A stretch of 64,000 nucleotides of DNA from Nannocystis sp. RBIL2 (GTDB lineage Bacteria > Myxococcota_A > Polyangia > Nannocystales > Nannocystaceae): assembly GCF_026626745.1 (NCBI RefSeq), contig NZ_JAPNJW010000001.1, positions 5,440,001 through 5,504,000 on the forward strand. The letters are read 5' to 3'. The position numbers were made by a program, and so were the translations under genes. Numbering within the stretch: the stretch's first letter is position 1; each line of letters begins with the position of its first letter. Below are positions 45,590 to 55,870 of the stretch, piece after piece. The notes beneath the pieces were generated by a model. The model did not search any database. It was given only the letters and a program-made list of their open reading frames with translations, and had not been told where the DNA came from.

Positions 45590-46999
45590 TCAGGCCGCCG
45601 CGTCCTGTTCGGCGCGGCCGAGCAGCGCGTCGGCGGCCGGGCCGATCACCCCGACCAGCGCGTCGCGGCACAGCGTCATCTGCACCTCGGGCGACAGGCG
45701 CCCGTGCGCGCGCAGCCGCTCCGGGTCGGCGTCGGCCGGCCACGGGCGCACGGCGATCGGCTCGCGCAGGGCCGCAGCGAACGCCTCGCGCACGGCCTCG
45801 CGCACCTCGGGCGAGCGGCCCAGCGCCCACTGCACGAACCGCCAGGCCAGCTGCGAATGGCGGCCCTCGTCGACCGCGATCTGCTTCAGCGCGCTGCGGA
45901 CCGCGTAGTCGTCGGCCTGGAAGGTCGCCACCTGGGCGAGCAGCGCCGCCAGAGTCTCGCCCACGCAGCCCTCGCGCACCGCCGCGGCCGCCAGCGCCGG
46001 CAGGCCGGTGTCGCCTAGCGCAGAGGACATGTCCAATCGGCCAGGTCCCATCGGCGTCCCCGCGTACGCGCCCGCCAGCGCGTAGCAGGCGCGCGCGTGG
46101 GCGATCTCGTCGGCCATCGCGCGCTGCGCCCCGTCGACCAGCGAAGCCGGCGCGCCGACGGCCAGCAGCTGGAGGGCGAAGCGGGCGAACGCGGCCACCG
46201 ACGCGTGCTCGTCGGCCGCCGCGGCGCCCCACAGGTCGGCCAGCGCCGCTCGGGTCGGATCGTCGAGGCCCGCGAGCGACGGCATCACCTGGCCGCCCCA
46301 GTCGCTGCGGCGCAGGTTCGGCGCCACCCGGCCCTCGCCCTCGACCACGAACGGCCGGCCCTCGCAGACCATGCCGTCGCCGTGGGCGACGAAGTAGCAG
46401 CACTGATCCGGCACCGCCGGCATCGGGTCCGGGCCGCACTGCACGATCAGCTCGTTGTAGCTGCAGAACGGATCGCCGCTGGCCGCCGCGTTGGCCCAGC
46501 TCTGCGTGCACGTCGCGTCGCATGCGGCGCAGTCGGCCAGGCCGTCGGGCACCGGGAAGCACACGTACTTCTGCGTCATCCCGGGCGGCGGCGGGTCGCA
46601 CGTCAGCTCGCTGGTGTCGCCGGTGGTCTGCTCGCCCGTCGTCGTGCTCGTCGTCGACGTCGTGCCCGTGGTCGTCGTCGTGCCGCTGGCCTCGCCGGTC
46701 GTCTCGGCGGTGGTGCTCTCCTCGCCGGTGATCGAGTTCACAGTGGTCGTGATCGTGCCGGCGGTCGTGCCCTCGCTCGTCGTCGTCGTGGTCACGCCCT
46801 CCGTGCTGTCCGTCACCGCGCCCGAGTCGTCGGTCGCGCTGGTCGTCACGGCCGCCGTGGCCGCGCCGGTCGACGACGTGGAGCTCGGGTCGGTCGCCGC
46901 AGTGGTCTCGCCGCTCGCGCCCCCACAAGCCGCGACCAGACCCAGCCCGGCCATCAGCTCCACGTAGAAGGCGCGGGTCACGTCAAAATAGGAGCGCAT
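45590..46999 (-). CDS. Ferritin-like domain lipoprotein
   Basis: 469 residues, ATG at 46999. The signal peptide has lipobox LGLVAAC. A ~110-residue Thr/Ser/Gly linker comes first, then a Cys-rich module (CDPPPPGMTQKYVCF, CAACDATC, CCYFVAHGDG). Residues ~245-420 form a ferritin-like four-helix bundle with ExxH-type di-iron motifs: ADEHASVAAFARFALQLL, MADEIAHARACY, REGCVGETLAALLAQ and VDEGRHSQLAWRFVQWAL. A di-iron enzyme on the cell exterior is unusual; the reaction is unknown. The palindrome GGACATGTCC (46025-46034) lies in a loop of this domain. Confidence 0.8.
   Translation of the reverse strand: MRSYFDVTRAFYVELMAGLGLVAACGGASGETTAATDPSSTSSTGAATAAVTTSATDDSGAVTDSTEGVTTTTTSEGTTAGTITTTVNSITGEESTTAETTGEASGTTTTTGTTSTTSTTTGEQTTGDTSELTCDPPPPGMTQKYVCFPVPDGLADCAACDATCTQSWANAAASGDPFCSYNELIVQCGPDPMPAVPDQCCYFVAHGDGMVCEGRPFVVEGEGRVAPNLRRSDWGGQVMPSLAGLDDPTRAALADLWGAAAADEHASVAAFARFALQLLAVGAPASLVDGAQRAMADEIAHARACYALAGAYAGTPMGPGRLDMSSALGDTGLPALAAAAVREGCVGETLAALLAQVATFQADDYAVRSALKQIAVDEGRHSQLAWRFVQWALGRSPEVREAVREAFAAALREPIAVRPWPADADPERLRAHGRLSPEVQMTLCRDALVGVIGPAADALLGRAEQDAAA
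46025..46049. repeat. Dispersed repeat inside ferritin-like gene
   Basis: GGACATGTCC (46025-46034), AATCGG, CCAGGTCCC (46041-46049). It encodes MGPGRLDMSS, a loop between the second and third helices of the four-helix bundle. Confidence 0.55.
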
Positions 47000-47172
47000 G
47001 GGGGAAACCTAACCAAGCCGTGCCGACCACGCCACCGGGCTCATGCGATTCACGGCACGACACGGATGTCGTGACCGACCGCCCTCGCTCGCACCTCCGG
47101 CAATCACACCAGGTGACGCGCGCCTGGCCCGGGTTCAATACGCGTTGTCAGCACTTCGCGCAATTACGCGCA

Positions 47173-47189
47173 CATGTCTCTTCGGACAT
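47173..47189. repeat. Dispersed hairpin repeat, intergenic
   Basis: ACATGTCTCTTCGGACAT at 47172-47189, with stem ATGTC/GACAT. It lies 49 bases after the methyltransferase gene end (leftward) and about 170 bases before the ferritin-like gene start (leftward), in the termination position of the former. Confidence 0.65.
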
Positions 47190-47237
47190 CCGACCGCGCT
47201 CGGCCGCGAATGTCCGCATGGGTAAAAAAAACGAGTT

Positions 47238-48392
47238 TCAACCGGCCTCTTCGGCCGCTGCCGGGCTCTCGCCGACGATCACGGGCGTTTCGCTGGTCTC
47301 CGCCGCGAGCGTCACCTCGGCCTCGTCCGCGAGCGACTCCTCCGGCGCGTCGTCCTGCCGCGCCGGCTCCGGTGACGCCGCCGCGGGCCGATCTTCAACC
47401 GTCGACTCTGCCGGCGCCTCGTCCTGCCGCGTCGGCTCCAGCGTCGCCGCCGACTCGGCCGCGAGCGGCTCTGCGGCCGGTGCCTCGCCCGGCGGCGCCG
47501 TGACGGTCTCGCTCGGCAACAACGTCAGCGAACCGAGCGCCTCGATCGTCGGCGCCGCGAACCCGAGCCGGCGACGCATCACCTCGACCGCCTCCGGGTT
47601 CTGATCGACCAGCACCACGTCGCGACCGTGGCGCAGCGCCGCCTCGCCGAAGCTGCCGCTGCCGGCGAAGAAGTCGAGCAGCAGGTCGCCGGGGCGCGAG
47701 TGGACGACCACGATCCGCTCGAGGATCTTGAGCGGCTTCTGCGTCGGGTAGCCGGTCTTCTCGCGCCCCTGCGGGCTGACGATCGTCTGCCACCACACGT
47801 CGGTCGGGGTCTTGCCGCGGGCGGCCTTCTCCGGCCCGACGAGGCCCGGGGCCATGTAGGGGATCCGATCGATCGCCTCGTACTGAAACGTGTAGCGCGC
47901 GGGGTCGCGGGCGTACCACAGGATGTTGTCGTGCTTGGCCGACCAGCGAGACTTCGAGCGACCGCCGTAGTCGTACGACCACACGATCTCGTTCATGAAG
48001 CACTCGCGGCCGAAGATCTGGTCGCAGGCGATCTTCGCGTAGTGCACCTCGCGGTAGTCGAGGTGGAGGAAGAAGCTGCCGTCGGCCGCCAGCAAGCGGT
48101 GCGCCTGCTCGAGCCGCGGCCACAAGAACTCGAGGTAGTCGTCGAAGACGTCGGCGTAGTGGCGCTCGCCGAGCTTGATCGTGCGGTAGCGCTGACCCTT
48201 GAAGCCGGTGCGGTCGCCCTCGGCGTCACGCACCGTCCGCAGCTGCGCCCGCCGCTGGGTCTGCCCGGTGTTGAACGGCGGGTCGATGTAGATCAGCGAG
48301 AAGCCGCCGGCCGGCAGGCCGGGCAGCAGGTCCATGTTGTCTGCGAGCACGATTCGCGCCCGCGGCCGCGGCGGCGCCGCCTCGTCGCTCAC
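47238..48392 (-). CDS. Solitary site-specific DNA methyltransferase
   Basis: 384 residues from GTG at 48392, overlapping the end of the YrdC/Sua5 gene by four bases. Motif IV IYIDPPFNTGQ comes before motif I LLDFFAGSGSFGEAAL, an order typical of the beta class of N6-adenine/N4-cytosine methyltransferases; YDYGGRSKSRW and PTQKPLKILERI are other family sequences. No restriction endonuclease or specificity subunit is adjacent, so it may be regulatory. After residue 295 a ~90-residue acidic tail repeats the phrases EPTRQDEAPAES and EPARQDDAPEES. Recognition site unknown. Confidence 0.9.
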   Translation of the reverse strand: MSDEAAPPRPRARIVLADNMDLLPGLPAGGFSLIYIDPPFNTGQTQRRAQLRTVRDAEGDRTGFKGQRYRTIKLGERHYADVFDDYLEFLWPRLEQAHRLLAADGSFFLHLDYREVHYAKIACDQIFGRECFMNEIVWSYDYGGRSKSRWSAKHDNILWYARDPARYTFQYEAIDRIPYMAPGLVGPEKAARGKTPTDVWWQTIVSPQGREKTGYPTQKPLKILERIVVVHSRPGDLLLDFFAGSGSFGEAALRHGRDVVLVDQNPEAVEVMRRRLGFAAPTIEALGSLTLLPSETVTAPPGEAPAAEPLAAESAATLEPTRQDEAPAESTVEDRPAAASPEPARQDDAPEESLADEAEVTLAAETSETPVIVGESPAAAEEAG

Positions 48393-49003
48393 GGACGGTA
48401 GTCCCCCTTGCCCTCGCGCAACACTTCGATGTCGTCGCCGATCATCCGCAGCACCGTCGACGGGTCGGGCCACTGCGGGCCGACGTCGACCGTCACCGCC
48501 ACCTCGCGGGCGTAGCGGTTCTCGAGCTCCTCGGCGTCCTCGAGCTCGGGCGTCGACCCCTCGCCCGGCGTGACCGAGCCGTTGAGCAGCGGCTCGCCGA
48601 GCTCGCCGATCAGCATGCGACACACCAGGTGATCGGGCACGCGCAGGCCGACCTCGTGGTGGCGGTTGTGCATGCTCTTCGGCACCTCGGAAGTCGCCGC
48701 CAGCACCAGAGTGTACGGCCCCGGCAGCAGGCGGCGGACCAGGCGGAAGTGCGAGGTGCCGAGCACCCCGAAGCGGCCGACATCGGCGAGGCCCGACACG
48801 ATCATCGTCAGCGGCTTGTGCGAGCGCTCGTCGAGCCCCTTGAGCCTGCGGATCGCCGCGATGCCCTTGACGCTCGACATGGCGCAGCCGAACGCGTACC
48901 CGGTGTCGGTCGGGTAGACGATCACCTGCCCCTTCTTCAAGGCGTCGACCGCGGGCTGCAGCTTGCGCGGGTTCGGGCGCTCGGCGTCGACGTGTACCCG
49001 CAT
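48389..49003 (-). CDS. YrdC/Sua5-family protein (threonylcarbamoyl-AMP synthase type)
   Basis: 204 residues from ATG at 49003. GQVIVYPTDTGYAFGCAM, RRLKGLDERSHKPLTMIV and LLPGPYTLVLAATSEVP are the conserved double-stranded-RNA-binding-fold motifs of TsaC/YciO. TsaC makes threonylcarbamoyl-AMP for the t6A37 modification of tRNAs; YciO relatives have similar sequence but unclear activity. The KxR/SxN set cannot be fully assigned here, so I leave the gene symbol blank. Its end is coupled to the DNA methyltransferase start (GTGA). Confidence 0.85.
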   Translation of the reverse strand: MRVHVDAERPNPRKLQPAVDALKKGQVIVYPTDTGYAFGCAMSSVKGIAAIRRLKGLDERSHKPLTMIVSGLADVGRFGVLGTSHFRLVRRLLPGPYTLVLAATSEVPKSMHNRHHEVGLRVPDHLVCRMLIGELGEPLLNGSVTPGEGSTPELEDAEELENRYAREVAVTVDVGPQWPDPSTVLRMIGDDIEVLREGKGDYRP

Positions 49004-49041
49004 GATCGTTCGTGCAGCTTTCGTGAGAGGTCGAGTGAAGT

Positions 49042-50076
<1,035 letters not shown>

Positions 50077-50176
50077 GGTTCCTCCGGGCTTGGCGCGGCC
50101 AAGGGGTAACACACCTCTCGCGCGGCGGCACCGCGAAAACCGCTGCGGCCGCTCGCCGGCGCCCGTGAGCGGCCCT

Positions 50177-51604
50177 TCACGCCGCCGGCGCGGGCGTGTT
50201 GCCGGCCCGCCGGGCCCGCCACGCACGCCACGCCGGGAGGGCCACGGCGACCGCGTAGAGCGCGAGGATGATCGACACCGGGTCGTACGGCGTGCGCAGG
50301 CGCGGGTCGCCGAAGAAGATCGCGGCGATGATCATGGCCCCCACCAGGCAAGCCGCCAGCACGGCCAACGCCGGATCGCGCCGGACCCCGCGCAGCGCCA
50401 GCCCGACGCCGACCAGCGACGGCAGCAGCACCACGGTGTTGAAGAAGTAGCGGTAGAACTCGGCGATCACCAGCGTGTGCTTGTGGCCCTTGCTCGTCTC
50501 GGGCCACTGCCCGGCGATGAACCACTGCAGCATCATGTTGACGAAGCTGTAGCGCACCTGCTCCAAGAGACCGGTGGCCGCGTAGCACTTGGCGCGGATG
50601 TCCTTGTGGATGAACGGGTCGCCGATGTAGCCGACGAAGCGGATGCTGTCGCCCTTGAGGGCCGGGCGCAGCGCCAGCGGCGACCACTCGGGCACCCAGT
50701 TCTTGAGCGTGCGGAAGCCCGGCAGGGTCACGCGCCGGCCATTGGTCTGGTCGTCCTTGCGCTCGGCCGTGGTGAACTCGCGCTGGGTGCGGTACGCCTG
50801 GGTGTTGATGTTGTGGCACCGCCCGGCGGTGAGGTTCATGTTGGCGTTCTCGGCGATCCCGCCCCAATAGCCGGTGTGGTAGTGGAAGCGCCACAAGCTG
50901 AAGCCGAGCGCGAGCACCAGCGGCGCGCCGACGCCGACGATGTGGTGCCACTTGATGTGCTGCAGCCGGCGCACGTTGACCAGCCAGATCAGCAGCACGA
51001 ACACGTAGAACACCGCCGCTTGCGGCCGCAGCATGAACGCGACCGCCGAGGCCACGCCCGCCGGCCAGGCGCGCCTGCCCTCCTGGAAGCACACCACCAG
51101 CCAGTACAGCGACAGCAGCTGCGCGCACAAGAACGGCGTCTCCGAGAGGAAGAAGCCGGTCGTCGACAGGTTCGGGAACCACAGCAGCGCCGCGATCCCG
51201 GCCGTGCGCGCCTGCCAGCGCTCGCGCAGCACCCGGCACGCCAGCAGGTACGCCAGCGGCACCGACACGGCGCCGAGGAGGCCCCACAGCAGCGCCCCCG
51301 AGAGCATCGGCGGCTGGGTGCCGAACAGCCGCAGCGGCGCCGCCAGCAGCATGTGCGTGCCGTACGCCTGCCACGCCAGCGTCCGCGTCGGCGCCGGGAT
51401 GCCCTTGTCCGCCAGCGCCACCGCCCGCTCGGCGTACAGCCGCATGTCGCTGTACAGGTATTCCCCCGGCGGATGCACCCACAGCACCCAGACCAGGCGC
51501 GACAGCAGCGCCAGGCCGATCAAGATCCACAACAGACGCCGTTCCGGGGGTTGGCCCACACGCGCGAGGGTACTGGCCCGCGCGGCCGAAGAGAAGAGGT
51601 CCAA
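50177..51604 (-). CDS. GT39-like membrane glycosyltransferase
   Basis: 475 residues from TTG at 51604, with about ten to eleven membrane helices. The first loop has YLYSDMRLYAERAVALAD, with an acidic residue placed as in the ArnT/PMT (GT39, GT-C fold) family that uses polyprenyl-phosphate sugars on the periplasmic side. A conserved large loop (KNWVPEWSPLALRP, IGDPFIHKDIRAK) follows the seventh or so helix. The acceptor could be lipid A, a protein or a polysaccharide; it cannot be assigned. The fba gene lies downstream in the same direction, 100 bases away. Confidence 0.8.
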   Translation of the reverse strand: MDLFSSAARASTLARVGQPPERRLLWILIGLALLSRLVWVLWVHPPGEYLYSDMRLYAERAVALADKGIPAPTRTLAWQAYGTHMLLAAPLRLFGTQPPMLSGALLWGLLGAVSVPLAYLLACRVLRERWQARTAGIAALLWFPNLSTTGFFLSETPFLCAQLLSLYWLVVCFQEGRRAWPAGVASAVAFMLRPQAAVFYVFVLLIWLVNVRRLQHIKWHHIVGVGAPLVLALGFSLWRFHYHTGYWGGIAENANMNLTAGRCHNINTQAYRTQREFTTAERKDDQTNGRRVTLPGFRTLKNWVPEWSPLALRPALKGDSIRFVGYIGDPFIHKDIRAKCYAATGLLEQVRYSFVNMMLQWFIAGQWPETSKGHKHTLVIAEFYRYFFNTVVLLPSLVGVGLALRGVRRDPALAVLAACLVGAMIIAAIFFGDPRLRTPYDPVSIILALYAVAVALPAWRAWRARRAGNTPAPAA

Positions 51605-51932
51605 TCCGCGCGAAGAAGGCGAGAGTTATCTCATGACATCGAGATCGTGGGACACGCCATTCACGACGGACCTCCAACTCGGATTGGGTATTGCCAACTC
51701 TGGTCGTCGTCCTCCCTCACGACAATGAGTGCCTCTCTGCATGACTGGGCGCTCCGGCGTTGAATCTTGCCTCCGCTCCCAACGCCAGTCTCGGTGTCCC
51801 AACTGGGATTGAGCCTGGTCCTCACAATCGAGGTCGGGCTGAAATCCTTGAACCCGAGGTCGACGGGTGCTTTACCTGCAGCGCGGGCGAGACACTATCT
51901 CGCCGCGCTCGAATCGTAGAAGGAGCTGTATC
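51605..51932. other. 328-bp divergent intergenic region
   Basis: Between the glycosyltransferase (leftward) and a lipoprotein gene (rightward). CCAACTC at 51674, CCAACTCTGG at 51694 and CCCAACTGGG at 51798 repeat the CCAACT core seen in the twin palindromes near 2.6 kb. No protein frame is convincing. Promoters of both genes should lie here. Confidence 0.4.
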
Positions 51933-53351
51933 ATGCAATCCCGTATCATCCATCGTTCCCTCGTCTCGACCCTCGCCCTGGCCTGCACGCTCGCGGGCTG
52001 CGGCGACAGCGTCGAGTCGACCGACACCAGCACGCCCAGCGAGACGGGCGATGCTCCGCCTGTGTGGCCGGGCTACGTCGTGGAGTGCACGCCCGACGTC
52101 TCGGGTCACCAGCTCGTCTGCATGACGCAGGACGACTGGGACTGCTCCGCGCGCGGCCACTACGTGCGCGAATCGATCTGCGCCGACCTGTGGGGCGGCA
52201 CGCCGGCGGATTACGACGGCAAGCCCCAGCTCTCCGGAGCGCCGTTTCAGGGCGTCGTCGACTGCGCCAACCTGCCGGCCCCGGTCGCCGACGACCCCGA
52301 CACCGAGGACGACGAGTCGGAGCCGGAGATCCGCGACGGCTGGTTCATGTCGGGCTGCGACGACTGCCGTGCGTGTGGCAACCAGGTAAACGGCTGGCTC
52401 AACGACAACATGCCCAAGGACCGGTGGAACGAGCTGTCGTGGTGCCCGGCCAAGAACGGGCTGAACGACTACGAACTGCTGGAGCAGTGGTGCGACGGCG
52501 GGACCGATCCGACCGGCGGCCCCGAGGAGCCGCCGTCCACCGGCATCTGGATCTGCAACGGCTCCCCGGCGATCTGCGGGGTGATGACCGACACCTTCCC
52601 GCCGACGACGAAGGACCCGCGCTGCATGCCTCCGGGGAATGTCCCGGACTGCGTCACGGCCGACTCGGAGCAGTCCGCGGCGAACGGTTGCTACGAGCTG
52701 TGCATGTTCAAGAACCAGGGTCACCAGACCGAGGCCGACAACAGCGAGACGAAGATCTGGAGCCCCACCTTCCCGTGCGGCGACCTCTACAACTTCACCC
52801 CGACCGAGGCCACCCATCCTCTCACGATGTGCTCGGGCAGCGGCCCGATGTGGCTGGAAGATCCGCTGTCCTTCGCCGCATCCGCCGAGCTGTCGATCGG
52901 CGGCGGTTCGGCCAGCACCAACGAGTTGAACGGGGTCCTCGACTTCTCCCTCGCCGCTTGCCCGCCCGGGGTCCTGGTCTGCGACGTCTCGCTCAACGAC
53001 ATCCGCGCCGGCTCCGCCCAGGTGCATGGCCTCTACACCACGAGGAACGCCAACGGGGCGACGACCTCGGTGCCGTTTACCGTCTCGGATCTCGAGGTCA
53101 GGCTGCTGCAGCCGGTGCTCGGTGAGTTGAATCAGCGGACCGGGTTGGTCACCTTCTCCGACGCCGACCTGTTCGCCACGGTCTCGACGGGCGGCGTCAC
53201 CCTCGACGGCATGCCGCTGAGCGCCGGCGTCGACGGTGCGGTGTTCGTGGTCGACGGCGCGCGCGGCACCTGGAACGGCCAGCAACTCCAGCTCGACCTC
53301 AACTGGTCGTCGCAGGGGATGTCGCTCTGGCTGCGTATCACCGGGAGCTGA
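51933..53351 (+). CDS. Secreted lipoprotein with Cys-rich module
   Basis: 472 residues from ATG at 51933, with AAGGAG seven bases upstream. Lipobox LALACTLAGC. The N-terminal half is Cys- and Trp-rich (CMTQDDWDCSARGHYV, GCDDCRACGNQVNGW, CPAKNGLNDYELL) and resembles other Nannocystaceae surface proteins; the C-terminal 180 residues (LSIGGGSASTNELNGVLDF, AQVHGLYTTRNANG, VTLDGMPLSAGVDGAVFVV) are predicted beta-rich. No catalytic motif. First of three rightward surface-protein genes, likely one transcription unit or nearly so (91-bp gap to the next). Confidence 0.7.
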   Translation: MQSRIIHRSLVSTLALACTLAGCGDSVESTDTSTPSETGDAPPVWPGYVVECTPDVSGHQLVCMTQDDWDCSARGHYVRESICADLWGGTPADYDGKPQLSGAPFQGVVDCANLPAPVADDPDTEDDESEPEIRDGWFMSGCDDCRACGNQVNGWLNDNMPKDRWNELSWCPAKNGLNDYELLEQWCDGGTDPTGGPEEPPSTGIWICNGSPAICGVMTDTFPPTTKDPRCMPPGNVPDCVTADSEQSAANGCYELCMFKNQGHQTEADNSETKIWSPTFPCGDLYNFTPTEATHPLTMCSGSGPMWLEDPLSFAASAELSIGGGSASTNELNGVLDFSLAACPPGVLVCDVSLNDIRAGSAQVHGLYTTRNANGATTSVPFTVSDLEVRLLQPVLGELNQRTGLVTFSDADLFATVSTGGVTLDGMPLSAGVDGAVFVVDGARGTWNGQQLQLDLNWSSQGMSLWLRITGS

Positions 53352-53441
53352 CGTGGACTCGCTCGGTCCGTCGCGCCCCCGAGGGCGCGCCGGACCGAGC
53401 GCGCGCCATGCGCGCAACCGATTGGACGGGACCTTTCCACT

Positions 53442-54734
53442 ATGCTACGCGAGATCGGGCACGTGACGCGCAAGCGAGCTACATGGGCGCTGAGCCCCTG
53501 CGTCGCCGCCCTCGTGGGTTGCGCGCCCGACGATGCTGCCTGCATCGAGGACGCGCAATTGTGGCAGTCGCCACCCGCCGGTCTCTTCTGTGTACGCGGC
53601 GATCTGGTGGTGCAGGGACGAGCGCCGGAAGACCTCGCGGTATTGGCGCGCGTCGAGGCGATCGAGGGTTCCCTGGTCGTCCACGACAACGCGGCGCTCG
53701 CCGAGCTCCCGGCCTGGCCGGCGCTGGTGAGCATCGGCGGCTCGCTCTCGATCTCGCACAACGCCGTCCTCACCGCCGTGCGTGGCTTCCCTGTCCTCGA
53801 GGACCTGTCGGGAGGGCTCTACGTGGCGGAGAACCCGGCGCTGGTCGAGCTGGAGCTGGGCGAGGGCGTGACGGCCGTCGAGATGGCGTTCATCACCCTG
53901 AATCCGTCGCTGCGCGAGCTCCAGGGCCTTTCGAGACTGACGGAGGTCGCGAGCGACCTCCGCGTCACCCACAACGCCGGCCTGCTCGCCCTCGAGCTAC
54001 CCGCGCTCCGCCAGGTCGGCGGCGACCTCCTGGTGACGGACAACCCGAGCCTGCGCTCCGCCGAGCTGCCGGCGCTCCGGGCGGTCGAGACCCTCTCGAT
54101 CGTCGCCAACGCCTCGCTCGAATCCCTCGCCGGATTCTCGGCCCTGGAAGCAGTGAAAGCAGCGCTGATCGAAGACAACGACGCCCTGGAGGAGATCCGC
54201 TGGACCGCCCCCGGGACCTCGTGGCTCATGATCACGGACAACGCGAGGCTCGAGCGGATCGACGGCGCCGCCTCCTCGCTGACCGCCGACGGCCGTCTTC
54301 ACATCACGCTCAATCCCGCGCTGCAGACGGTTACGGGGTTCGGAGCCGTCGAGTCGCTCGCAGGCCTGATGCTCGAGGAGAACGAGGCGCTGCCCGGGCT
54401 TGCCGCCTTCTCCGCGCTGGCGCGCATCGGCGACCTGGCGGTCGTCCGCAACGCGGCGTTCACCGGCCCGGACGCGTGGTTTCCCGCGCTCGCCGAAGTG
54501 TCGGGGAATCTTTCGATGTATGGCAACTTATCGCTGCTACCAGTCACGGCCGACTCGCTGCTCGCACGAATCACCGTAGGGGGCGAAATCCGGGTGGGCG
54601 ACAACCTCGGCGAGGACACCGAGCTGGATCCGTGCCCCTGGTCGGAAGACGGCATTTGCGACGCGGCGACGGGCTGGCTCGGCCGAGGCACCGAACTCTG
54701 CGTCATCGACCCTGAAGATTGCGGTACGGTATGA
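53442..54734 (+). CDS. Leucine-rich-repeat-like surface lipoprotein
   Basis: 430 residues, ATG at 53442. Lipobox VAALVGC. About 13 degenerate repeats of 23-25 residues (EGSLVVHDNAALAELPAW, GGSLSISHNAVLTAVRGF, LEDLSGGLYVAENPALVEL) have the L-domain/LRR pattern of receptor-like surface proteins. A Cys-containing cap (CPWSEDGIC, ELCVIDPEDC) ends the protein. It probably binds a protein or glycan ligand. Its stop overlaps the next gene by four bases, so the two are translationally coupled. Confidence 0.75.
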   Translation: MLREIGHVTRKRATWALSPCVAALVGCAPDDAACIEDAQLWQSPPAGLFCVRGDLVVQGRAPEDLAVLARVEAIEGSLVVHDNAALAELPAWPALVSIGGSLSISHNAVLTAVRGFPVLEDLSGGLYVAENPALVELELGEGVTAVEMAFITLNPSLRELQGLSRLTEVASDLRVTHNAGLLALELPALRQVGGDLLVTDNPSLRSAELPALRAVETLSIVANASLESLAGFSALEAVKAALIEDNDALEEIRWTAPGTSWLMITDNARLERIDGAASSLTADGRLHITLNPALQTVTGFGAVESLAGLMLEENEALPGLAAFSALARIGDLAVVRNAAFTGPDAWFPALAEVSGNLSMYGNLSLLPVTADSLLARITVGGEIRVGDNLGEDTELDPCPWSEDGICDAATGWLGRGTELCVIDPEDCGTV

Positions 54735-55804
54735 GACAGCACGCACAGGCGGAGCACTTCATCCTCGTCGCCGTGGTCTGCCTCTCGGCTCCATCTTGTG
54801 ATGAGGACACGCCAACCTCGCAACAGTACATCGAATTTTCGTTCGAGAACGAAGCCCGATCGCTCTGCGCCGGGAGTGAGGCTCACCTGAATCACTATTT
54901 CGAGCGAGCGTTCGAGTTCTTCGATATCGACGCACCCGACGATTTTTCGGTGCCCGTGCGTGTGACAGACGAGATACCGTGCCCCTGGCGTGCTTGCTAT
55001 CAGCCCGATAAAAAAGCGGTCTACATCTCCGATCTCGACATGCTCGGAGACCGCACCGGCGCCGTTCTACGCCATGAGTTGACCCACGCAATCATCGATA
55101 GATTCTGGGGTCAGGGCGCACCGTTTCTCGAAGAAGGCCTGGCCGAGTCGCTGTCGCAGACCCTCGAACGCGCGACGCCGCCGGCGCTGGCGCCCGTGGG
55201 CGACATGCTGGACCGGATCCCCGCCGAGGTCGACTATACCGCCGCCGCCTACTTCGTCCGATTCCTCATCGACACACGCGGTCTGGAGCGCTTCAAGCAA
55301 TTGTTCCAACAATCTCTCGGACGCTCGCGCGCGGAGATCGATGCGCTCATCGCGAGCATCTACGGCGAGAGCTTCCAGGCGCTCGAGGCCGAGTATCTGT
55401 CGGGCCCGGCGCGCTGTCAGTATCGGCTCGACGTCTGCGAGCCGGAGTCCGCCACCGCCGTCAAAGACCGCTTCCTCCTCACGCGCGCCGCCTCGTGCGA
55501 CGACCCCGACTTCTACGGCAGTGCGGGCGACGGCGACCTCGACATCGCCGCGCAGCAGACGATCGAGATCGCGACCGGTGGGACCTATCGCCTGCAGATC
55601 GCCTACGACGTGCCGCCGCTCTCGACGGAATATCCGCGCTCTCAGGTGGTGTTGACCCGCTGCGGTGATTGCGAAGAGCAGTCGATTCGCAGCTTCCGGC
55701 GAGCCGATGAGGAATTGCAGCTCGAGGCCGGCATCTACGCCCTCGAGATGGTCATGCCATTCGACACCGTGGTGACAATCGACCTCCAGCGCGTCGGCCC
55801 ATGA
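54731..55804 (+). CDS. Secreted zinc metallopeptidase-like lipoprotein
   Basis: 357 residues from ATG at 54731, which overlaps the previous stop (ATGA). The signal peptide ends VAVVCLSAPSC. At about 118 the HExxH zinc motif HELTHAIIDRFWG is followed at a short distance by FLEEGLAESLS, which would supply the third ligand Glu of a gluzincin (peptidase MA-like). A small beta domain follows. Base composition is noticeably more AT-rich at its 5' end than in the neighbouring genes. With the coupled LRR protein it may form a surface binding/peptidase pair. Confidence 0.75.
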   Translation: MRQHAQAEHFILVAVVCLSAPSCDEDTPTSQQYIEFSFENEARSLCAGSEAHLNHYFERAFEFFDIDAPDDFSVPVRVTDEIPCPWRACYQPDKKAVYISDLDMLGDRTGAVLRHELTHAIIDRFWGQGAPFLEEGLAESLSQTLERATPPALAPVGDMLDRIPAEVDYTAAAYFVRFLIDTRGLERFKQLFQQSLGRSRAEIDALIASIYGESFQALEAEYLSGPARCQYRLDVCEPESATAVKDRFLLTRAASCDDPDFYGSAGDGDLDIAAQQTIEIATGGTYRLQIAYDVPPLSTEYPRSQVVLTRCGDCEEQSIRSFRRADEELQLEAGIYALEMVMPFDTVVTIDLQRVGP

Positions 55805-55870
55805 CGCCAGGCGCACACCGCGCATCGAAGGCCTTCATGAACTTGTGCCACCTGCGGTAAGCTCCCGCGC

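Noticed and set aside
47238..49003. Restriction-modification or phage-defence island around the DNA methyltransferase
   Set aside because: No nuclease, helicase or specificity gene nearby; neighbours are housekeeping (YrdC/Sua5, aldolase).
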